In this document: positions 7,814-12,169 of the stretch, piece after piece
Layout: each line of letters starts with the position of its first letter
Numbering within the stretch: the first letter of the stretch is position 1
Source of the DNA: CAMAUF01 sp046152925
GTDB lineage: Bacteria > Chloroflexota > Dehalococcoidia > Tepidiformales > Tepidiformaceae
Length of the DNA: 12,169 bases
Assembly (NCBI GenBank): GCA_046152925.1
Contig: JBJXFX010000152.1
Location: 1-12,169 of the forward strand
Direction of reading: 5' to 3'
Program-made: the position numbers and the translations under genes
The notes under the pieces: generated by a model
The model's database searches: none
Told to the model about the DNA's origin: nothing
What the model saw: only the letters and a program-made list of their open reading frames with translations

Positions 7814-7831
7814 TTTGGCCGGGCGGCCAAA
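7814..7831. repeat. Perfect inverted repeat TTTGGCC-GGGC-GGCCAAA, possible operator
   Basis: Seven-base perfect arms flank a four-base centre, overlapping the candidate -35 box upstream of the AhpD-like gene. No T-run follows on either strand, so a terminator is unlikely. Its place suggests a binding site for a dimeric regulator, perhaps redox-responsive. Function is inferred. Confidence 0.4.
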
Positions 7832-7842
7832 AGGCGTATGCT
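7815..7842 (+). promoter_or_regulatory. Candidate sigma-70-type promoter of the AhpD-like gene
   Basis: TTGGCC (7815-7820) and TATGCT (7837-7842) are separated by 16 bases and stand 32 bases before the ATG at 7875. The match to the -35 consensus is moderate and the -10 fairly good. An inverted repeat overlaps the -35 element (see next entry). Prediction from sequence only. Confidence 0.35.
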
Positions 7843-7860
7843 GACGGCCATTACGCCAGA

Positions 7861-7866
7861 AAGGAG
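7861..7866 (+). promoter_or_regulatory. Ribosome binding site of the AhpD-like selenoprotein gene
   Basis: AAGGAG, within AGAAAGGAG, lies 8 bases before the ATG at 7875. It is one of the strongest Shine-Dalgarno sites in the window. It supports translation starting at 7875, upstream of the in-frame TGA, and argues that the 5' half is a living gene start. Confidence 0.75.
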
Positions 7867-7874
7867 CGCTGAGC

Positions 7875-8426
7875 ATGCCACGAGTCAGCGAAGTTGGCGG
7901 CGCGAAGGGGTTCGGCGGTGTCTATCTGCACCGGCCGGACATGTTCAAAGCCTTCATGTTCAACTACGGGATCATCTGGTCACACAGCCTGCTCGACCCC
8001 GTGCTCAAGGACCTCGTCCGCCTCAAGTCTTCCAACCTCAACGGTTGCCGCTACTGAGTGCCTGCTCGCTCTGCTGCGGCGCAGCAGAATGGGATGGACG
8101 AGGAGATGATCCTCAAGATGCTCGACCACCGGAACTCGGACCTTCCCGAGCGCACGAAGGTCGCGCTGGACCTCGCGGAGGACTTCGTCCTCCACCACGC
8201 CGATAACGTCGACGATGCGATGTTTGAGCGGCTCCGCGAGCACTTCGACGAAGACCAAATTGTCGAGCTCGTGGTCGCGATCGGCACCTGGGATTCGGTC
8301 CACAAGTTCAACAAGGTGTTCGACGTCGACCCGCCGGTTTCGGAGGGCACGTTCACCGTCGGCCTGCCGGATGTCCCGGCCGGGATGCACCAGCACCTCC
8401 AGGCGTTCATGGGCCAGCCCAAGTAG
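7875..8426 (+). CDS. AhpD/carboxymuconolactone-decarboxylase-like protein with in-frame TGA, probable selenoprotein (C-x-x-U)
   Basis: Read through the TGA at 8055-8057, the gene gives 183 residues ending at TAG 8424-8426, a normal length for this family. AhpD-like proteins are small all-helical peroxidases or disulphide reductases whose active site is a CxxC motif at the start of a helix. Here residues 56-66 read NGCRY-(TGA)-VPARS: Cys58 is present and the TGA is codon 61, the place of the second catalytic cysteine. The frame stays open after it and continues the family pattern (ARSAAAQQNGMDEE, then a TKVALDLAEDFVLHHADNVD helix pair). A hairpin suited to a SECIS element follows the TGA. A strong AAGGAG precedes the start and a terminator follows the end. 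The alternatives are a pseudogene or a sequencing error changing a TGC/TGT codon to TGA. Cotranslational selenocysteine insertion is the best reading, but the SelA/SelB/tRNA-Sec genes are not in the window. Confidence 0.8.
8055..8088 (+). promoter_or_regulatory. Candidate bacterial SECIS element: UGA plus downstream hairpin
   Basis: After the TGA (8055-8057) and 12 spacer bases comes a perfect 8-bp stem: TCTGCTGC (8070-8077) pairs with GCAGCAGA (8081-8088) around the loop GGC (8078-8080). The loop begins 20 bases after the TGA and has G in its first two positions. From memory, published bacterial SECIS models ask for a loop G in the first two bases, a 4-16 bp stem and roughly 16-37 bases between UGA and loop; this site meets all three. 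Coding constraint on an Ala/Gln-rich helix could produce a chance hairpin. Confidence 0.7.
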
Positions 8427-8457
8427 CTTCGCCCAACCGGAACGGCACACTCCCGTT

Positions 8458-8491
8458 AGACGGGGCGGCGCAAGCCGCCCCGTCTTCGTCT
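8458..8491 (+). terminator. Rho-independent-type terminator after the AhpD-like gene
   Basis: A perfect 12-bp GC-rich stem, AGACGGGGCGGC (8458-8469) with GCCGCCCCGTCT (8474-8485), is capped by a GCAA tetraloop and followed by TCGTCT. The T-run is weak, as is common in high-GC genomes. It starts 32 bases after the stop codon and separates this gene from the hydrolase downstream. Confidence 0.8.
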
Positions 8492-8572
8492 GTCCGGAGA
8501 CTCTTCTTTCCTCGTTCCTCTTTCCTCCGCGTAAGCCATACTCCGTCGCACTCACCCCGCGGAGCCGCCGAC

Positions 8573-9488
8573 ATGGACCAACAGCTCGCCGCCCAAATCG
8601 CCGCCCAAGAACGCGCCTTCGCCGTCATCATTGCCGAGCCCGCGAGCGTAACGTTCAGGCGCGATGAGTTCGCTGGCGTGCCCGTGGAGTGGACCGAGGC
8701 CGAAGGCGGGGCGGCCGACCCGTCGCTGGTCGTCATGTATCTCCATGGCGGCGGCTATTCGAGCGGCTGCGCGAAGTGGGCCCGTCGCGCGACGGCGCGG
8801 CTCGCGATCGGCCTCGGCTGCCGCGTGGTCGCACCCGACTATCGCCTTGCGCCGCGCTTTCCGTTTCCCGCGGCCCACGAGGACGTCCTCGCGATCTACA
8901 GGCACCTGATTGGGCCGGGTGGCGTCGCACCGGGCAGGGTAGCCGTCGCCGGGGATTCGGCGGGCGGCGCGCTGACGGTCTCGCTGATGGCTGACTGCCG
9001 CGACCGCGGCATCCCGATGCCCGCCTGCGGGATCGCGAACTCGCTCTGGGCGGACATCGCCCTGAACACGCCCTCGCTCGATGACCCGGTGCGCAACGGC
9101 TTCGACATCCGTCGCGAATTGGTCGAATACCTCTCGCGGACGCTGCTCTCGACGGGCGGCGTCGACCCGTACGACCCACGCCATTCGCCGGTCTATCGCG
9201 ACCTGCGGGGGCTGCCGCCGTTGCTGATTCAGGCTGCCGGGCGCGACGTGTGCCACGACGACAGCGTCCGGCTCGCCGCGAACGCGCGCGCTGCGGGGAG
9301 TCGCGGTCACGATCACCGAGTACGTGGACGTCGAGCACATCTGGATCCTGAACGGGCCCGTGCGCATCCGGTATGGCGCGCGGTACCCCGAAGACGGCCT
9401 GCGGTTCGTCGCCGAAAGCGAAGAGCCGGAAGCAGCGGCCACGGCGGTCGCCGAGATGTGCGCCTTCATCCAGAAACACGTCCGATAG
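8573..9488 (+). CDS. HSL-family alpha/beta hydrolase (esterase/lipase), with apparent one-base frameshift
   Basis: Residues 1-242 read from ATG 8573 (GGAG 8 bases upstream). They carry the oxyanion-hole motif HGGG (58-61), the nucleophile elbow GDSAGG (Ser129) and Asp225 in GRDVCHDDS. After RAAG the frame turns into Arg/His-rich nonsense, while the next frame supplies the expected ending VAVTITEYVDVEHIWILNG, containing the catalytic His, and stops at TAG 9486-9488. With the shift the protein is about 304 residues, normal for the family. The junction is the GGGGA run at 9295-9299, so one extra base there (assembly error or real mutation) explains it. HSL-type enzymes cleave small acyl esters in the cytoplasm; the substrate is unknown. 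If the indel is real, the product lacks the catalytic His and is a pseudogene product. Confidence 0.85.
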
Positions 9489-9526
9489 GCGGACTCGAAA
9501 CTCGGAACTCGGCGCTCGGTACTACG

Positions 9527-10249
9527 TTAGTGACTGACGAAACTGCCCTCGGCCGTCTCGAGGTGTTGGATGTCGTTCAGACGGTGAAGGGCGCGGATGC
9601 CATCGCCGGCGGCGACGATGTGGACCGAGGTATGGGCCGGGCGGAAGAACATGTCATACGGCGAGCCGATGATGTGGGCGACGTAGGCGTTGATGATCCC
9701 GCCGTGGCAGGCAATGACGACGCGCTTGCCTTGGTTCGTGGCGATGATCCCCTCGACCGCGTTCACGGCGCGGCGGCGGAAGTCAAGGCTCGACTCCGAG
9801 AGGGGATACACGTCCCAGCGGCGTTCGCGGAGCATTCGTTCGCGCATGCCAAGGAGGAGCGGCTCGCCGAAGACTTCGACGGCCGACTTCTCCGGCGGGA
9901 CGTCGCGAAAAATCTCGACCTCGCGGAGCTCGTGCATGATCACTGGCTCGAGGCGATGGTGACGCGCGACCTGCTTGCCGGTGTCGAGCGCGCGCTGCAG
10001 CGGGCTCGCGTAGACGGCGTCGATCTTGGCGGTGGAGTAGCGCATGCCGACGAGTTCGGCCTGGCGGCGACCGCGCGCTGAGAGCGGCGGGTCAATCGTG
10101 ACGCCGACGGGGATGCGGCCCGAGGTGGGAAGCTCTTGTTCGCCATGGCGGATGAGGTGGACTTCGGTGGCGTCGGCCGCGTCGGTGAGGAACGCTTTGT
10201 CGAACGCGCCACGGAAGGGTTTCGGGGCTGGCTGGGCTTCTTCGGGCAT
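9527..10249 (-). CDS. Histidine phosphatase (phosphoglycerate-mutase-like) family protein
   Basis: 240 residues from ATG 10249, with GAGG 6 bases upstream on the minus strand. All expected catalytic pieces of the histidine phosphatase superfamily are present: RHGE (Arg34, His35 phospho-acceptor), Arg86 in SPLQRALDT, an acidic residue in LREVE (about 110) and the second histidine His182 in ACHGG. A 25-residue N-terminal extension with several prolines precedes the core. Members dephosphorylate sugars, phosphoglycerates, nucleotides or proteins; the specificity is not readable here. It converges on the alpha/beta hydrolase gene 38 bases away and lies 75 bases downstream of a second family member on the same strand. 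Confidence 0.9.
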   Translation of the reverse strand: MPEEAQPAPKPFRGAFDKAFLTDAADATEVHLIRHGEQELPTSGRIPVGVTIDPPLSARGRRQAELVGMRYSTAKIDAVYASPLQRALDTGKQVARHHRLEPVIMHELREVEIFRDVPPEKSAVEVFGEPLLLGMRERMLRERRWDVYPLSESSLDFRRRAVNAVEGIIATNQGKRVVIACHGGIINAYVAHIIGSPYDMFFRPAHTSVHIVAAGDGIRALHRLNDIQHLETAEGSFVSH

Positions 10250-10324
10250 GATGAGCCTCGCGTGAACGGTTGGTGCCCGGACTATCCCAGATGGCGGCGG
10301 GAGCGGCGAATCCGCGCCGGTGCT

Positions 10325-10942
10325 TCAGGGCCTGGGCGTCCCTACGAGGCCAGCGAGGTGGGCGGTATCCCCGAAGCTGACCGCCTCAATGTCCCAGCCG
10401 TCCAGGCGGAACTCGCTGATCGACCCCATGTCCGGGATTGGCCCACTGCGCTCCCCAGAACCACGAAGCAGGGCGAGTGCCGTGGGGCGGTATCCCACAA
10501 CTGCGACTGTCTTGCCCGGATGGGCCGCTGCAAGGCCCGCGACGCCGCGGATGAGGCGCCGGTCGTGGATGCGAAACGGTTCGACCATCGAGAGCGGGCC
10601 AAGGCCGAACGCGACGCGATAACTCAACCAGCGGAGGGCATTGTCGAGCCGCTCGGACCGGGTCAGGCTCTGACGATACCGCTGGTGTCCGAGGTTCGGG
10701 ATCACCACCGGTTCGCGGGAGATTGCGCGGCCTATGACCTCGGCCGTCGCGCGCGCCCGGACGGACGGCGCTGTGTAGAGCGCGGCGACCGGTCGGCGCG
10801 CGAGGCGGCAGGCAACGGCGTGCGCTTGCGCCTCGCCGAGGTCCGTGAGAGGGCTGTCTTCGTCCCGGCCGGGGCGGCGTGGGATGTCTTCGCCGTGCCG
10901 GATCACGAGCACGGAGGTGGGACATGGAGGAGGCGCGTCCAT
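10325..10942 (-). CDS. Degenerate histidine phosphatase family protein lacking the second catalytic His
   Basis: 205 residues from ATG 10942. The N terminus keeps the family signature VLVIRHGED (Arg15, His16) and the LTDLGEAQA helix; APSVRARATAEVIG (58-71) keeps the arginine region. At the C-terminal half the strand KTVAVVGYRPTALALL (144-159) aligns with the usual VVSHGG motif but has Tyr151 in place of the second catalytic histidine. The enzyme may be weak, altered or non-catalytic. It precedes the intact paralog on the same strand, suggesting an old duplication and possibly a shared transcript. No strong ribosome binding site is seen. It is divergent from the luciferase-like gene across 96 bases. 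Confidence 0.78.
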   Translation of the reverse strand: MDAPPPCPTSVLVIRHGEDIPRRPGRDEDSPLTDLGEAQAHAVACRLARRPVAALYTAPSVRARATAEVIGRAISREPVVIPNLGHQRYRQSLTRSERLDNALRWLSYRVAFGLGPLSMVEPFRIHDRRLIRGVAGLAAAHPGKTVAVVGYRPTALALLRGSGERSGPIPDMGSISEFRLDGWDIEAVSFGDTAHLAGLVGTPRP

Positions 10943-11038
10943 GGGTCCGCTCGGAAAAACTGGTCTCGGCGCGCCACTATAGCGCCTTTACCTCGCGGCC
11001 GCGCGTAGACTCGCGGCAACGAGCGACCGAGGTGGACG

Positions 11039-11980
11039 ATGGCAGCTCCCCACGTATCCGTGATGATCCGCGGCTGGGACGTCCGCGCGAATACCACCGG
11101 GGCCCAAGTGATCGCGTCGGCCAAGCTTGCCGAAGAGGTGGGCCTCGACGGCGTCCTCACGGGCGACCATGTCACCTTCTGCGGCTTCGGCTTTGACGGC
11201 TTGCAAACACTGACGGCCGTTGCGGCGGCGACCGACCGGGTCACCCTGAAGACGGGCGTTTACTTGTTGCCGCTTCGGCATCCCGTGCCGGTCGCGCTGC
11301 AGGTGGCGGCGCTGGACCAGTTGAGCTTCGGGCGTTTCGTCTTCGGCGTTGGGATTGGCGGCGAAGACCCGCACGAGTTCACGAGTTGTGGCGTCGACCC
11401 CCGCTTCCGCGGGGCTCGCTGCAACGAGGCGCTCCAAATCGTCCGTCGGTTGTGGACCGAGGACAACGTGACCTTTCAAGGGAGGCACTTCGACCTCCAC
11501 GACGTGACGCTCTACCCGAAGCCACTCGGCCACGTGCCGATCTACATCGGCGGGCGCAGCGATGCGGCCCTGCGCCGGGCGGGGCGCTATGGAGACGGGT
11601 ATACGGGCATCTGGCAGTCGTTGGACCGCTTCTGCCAGCTGCAGGAGGTGATCGCGGAGGCGGCGGTGGCCGCGGGGCGGGACCCGGCGGCTATTGAGCT
11701 CGGGATGCAGTTCTGGATGGCGGTCGACGAGGACCGAAGCCGGGCCCACAAGCTCGTGAGCCGCGGCATGGAGAGCACCTACCGGCTGCCGTTCGACCGT
11801 TTCGAGCGGTACACACCGTTCGGGAGCGCGGAGGAGGTAGCCGCGTTCATCGCACCGTATGTCGAGGCGGGGGCGAAGCACGTGAACCTCTTGCCGGTGC
11901 AAGGGAGCCCGGAGGCGAACGTGGAGGCGGCGGCGCGGGTGAGGGAGGCGCTGGAGGCGAGTGTCGGCGTGTCGGAGTAA
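11039..11980 (+). CDS. Luciferase-like (LLM class) flavin/F420-dependent oxidoreductase
   Basis: 313 residues from ATG 11039, preceded by GAGG about 6-7 bases upstream. The bacterial-luciferase-like TIM barrel is recognised by AKLAEEVGLDGVLTGDHV (first helix/strand), the conserved LPLRHPVPVALQVAALDQLSFGRF region, FGVGIGGE (typical VG.G), and KPLGHVPIYIGGRSDAALRRAGRYGDGY (strand-7 area). Members use reduced FMN or F420; the form of these motifs is common in F420-dependent branches, which would agree with the DDN-type gene elsewhere in the window. The substrate is unknown. It looks like a single-gene unit: the neighbour upstream is divergent, and the next gene starts 58 bases after its stop. 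Confidence 0.88.
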   Translation: MAAPHVSVMIRGWDVRANTTGAQVIASAKLAEEVGLDGVLTGDHVTFCGFGFDGLQTLTAVAAATDRVTLKTGVYLLPLRHPVPVALQVAALDQLSFGRFVFGVGIGGEDPHEFTSCGVDPRFRGARCNEALQIVRRLWTEDNVTFQGRHFDLHDVTLYPKPLGHVPIYIGGRSDAALRRAGRYGDGYTGIWQSLDRFCQLQEVIAEAAVAAGRDPAAIELGMQFWMAVDEDRSRAHKLVSRGMESTYRLPFDRFERYTPFGSAEEVAAFIAPYVEAGAKHVNLLPVQGSPEANVEAAARVREALEASVGVSE

Positions 11981-11999
11981 CGGGGTGTCGCAGTAACGG
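11969..11999. repeat. Imperfect 15-base direct repeat spanning the stop codon
   Basis: GTGTCGGAGTAACGG (11969-11983) recurs as GTGTCGCAGTAACGG (11985-11999), 14 of 15 bases the same. The first copy contains the final codons and TAA of the oxidoreductase gene. It is probably a small slippage duplication with no function. Confidence 0.6.
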
Positions 12000-12038
12000 A
12001 GGTGGCGGGTTTCGTTCAGGATCAGCGAGAATGGCCCT

Positions 12039-12169
12039 ATGACGAGCCGTGCCGCGCTTCACGAATTGGTCGATCGACTTCCGGATGGCAAGCTCGACCA
12101 GGTTTTCCAACTCCTTGAACCCGAGGTTGAATGGGAGGACGAGGAGTTATCGCCCAGCGAACTCCAAGC
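12039..12169 (+). CDS. Start of small antitoxin-like protein, runs off right edge
   Basis: 43 complete codons read from ATG 12039 and remain open at the edge: MTSRAALHELVDRLPDGKLD followed by QVFQLLEPEVEWEDEELSPS. A helix of the type LHxLVDxLPxxxLxxxxxxLE followed by an acidic linker is common at the N termini of small type II antitoxin-like proteins and related hypothetical proteins. Codon use is less extremely GC-rich than in the neighbours (TTG, GTT, CTT, TTA), a possible sign of transfer. No strong ribosome binding site is visible. If it is an antitoxin, a toxin gene (for example RelE or PIN type) should follow just beyond the window. Low certainty. Confidence 0.5.
   Translation, partial: MTSRAALHELVDRLPDGKLDQVFQLLEPEVEWEDEELSPSELQ

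Noticed and set aside
8058..8426. A separate gene starting at GTG 8058 directly after the TGA
   Set aside because: It is in the same frame as the upstream part, has no ribosome binding site of its own, and would lack the first redox cysteine; a single recoded gene fits better.
8496..8528. Pyrimidine-rich tract between the terminator and the hydrolase gene
   Set aside because: It is probably just leader sequence; no structure or repeat unit strong enough to report as a feature.
7980..8555. 191-codon frame on the minus strand opposite the AhpD-like gene
   Set aside because: It is a shadow of the selenoprotein-like gene and its terminator; there is no domain signature or start signal.
8552..9469. 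305-codon frame on the minus strand opposite the alpha/beta hydrolase
   Set aside because: It is an antisense shadow; the plus strand carries the HGGG and GDSAGG motifs, and the minus frame is Arg-rich with no recognisable domain.
9489..9526. Repeated CTCGG units between the convergent hydrolase and phosphatase genes
   Set aside because: Short and irregular; no convincing hairpin terminator or repeat family. No CRISPR array, tRNA, rRNA or insertion sequence was seen anywhere in the window.
8573..10081. A single 502-residue protein covering the hydrolase and onward
   Set aside because: After about 9298 the frame loses hydrolase similarity and runs antisense through the histidine phosphatase gene; a frameshift explains it better.

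Overview
The window is high-GC bacterial DNA, densely packed with short gaps and mostly G/C third codon positions. Two genes look like members of F420-linked families (a DDN-type reductase and a luciferase-like oxidoreductase). There is also an NTF2/MecA_N-type penicillin-binding protein and an apparent selenocysteine protein. This mix fits a GC-rich Chloroflexota lineage best, with Actinomycetota as the main alternative. The assignment is an inference, because no marker gene settles it.

Layout. (1) Positions 1-4121, minus strand: a class B penicillin-binding protein, two tandem paralogous SGNH-hydrolase-like proteins whose ends overlap by 4 bases (GTGA), and the N-terminal part of the DNA polymerase III delta' subunit running off the left edge. 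(2) About 4006-5205, plus strand: a divergent lipoprotein-like gene with a glycosidase-like barrel. (3) 5217-7705, minus strand: a tight group of a small zinc-ribbon protein, an acyl-CoA-dehydrogenase-fold flavoprotein, a DDN-type reductase and an AlkA-type DNA glycosylase. (4) 7875-8426, plus strand: an AhpD/carboxymuconolactone-decarboxylase-like gene interrupted by one in-frame TGA, then a strong hairpin terminator. (5) 8573-9488, plus strand: an HSL-type alpha/beta hydrolase with an apparent one-base frameshift. (6) 9527-10942, minus strand: two histidine-phosphatase genes, the upstream one lacking its second catalytic histidine. (7) 11039-11980, plus strand: a luciferase-like flavin-dependent oxidoreductase. 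(8) 12039 to the right edge: the start of a small antitoxin-like gene.

The main discovery is in region 4. The TGA at 8055-8057 falls exactly where an AhpD-like protein should have the second cysteine of its CxxC redox motif (Cys-Arg-Tyr-TGA). Reading continues in the same frame for another 122 family-like codons. Starting 12 bases after the TGA there is a perfect 8-bp hairpin with a GGC loop, inside the spacing range known for bacterial SECIS elements. The simplest reading is a selenoprotein with a C-x-x-U active site, not a pseudogene. No selenocysteine machinery gene lies in this window, so proof must come from the rest of the genome.

The groups do not form one obvious pathway. Group 1 mixes cell-wall synthesis with replication. 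Groups 3 to 7 are rich in redox, detoxification and repair enzymes.
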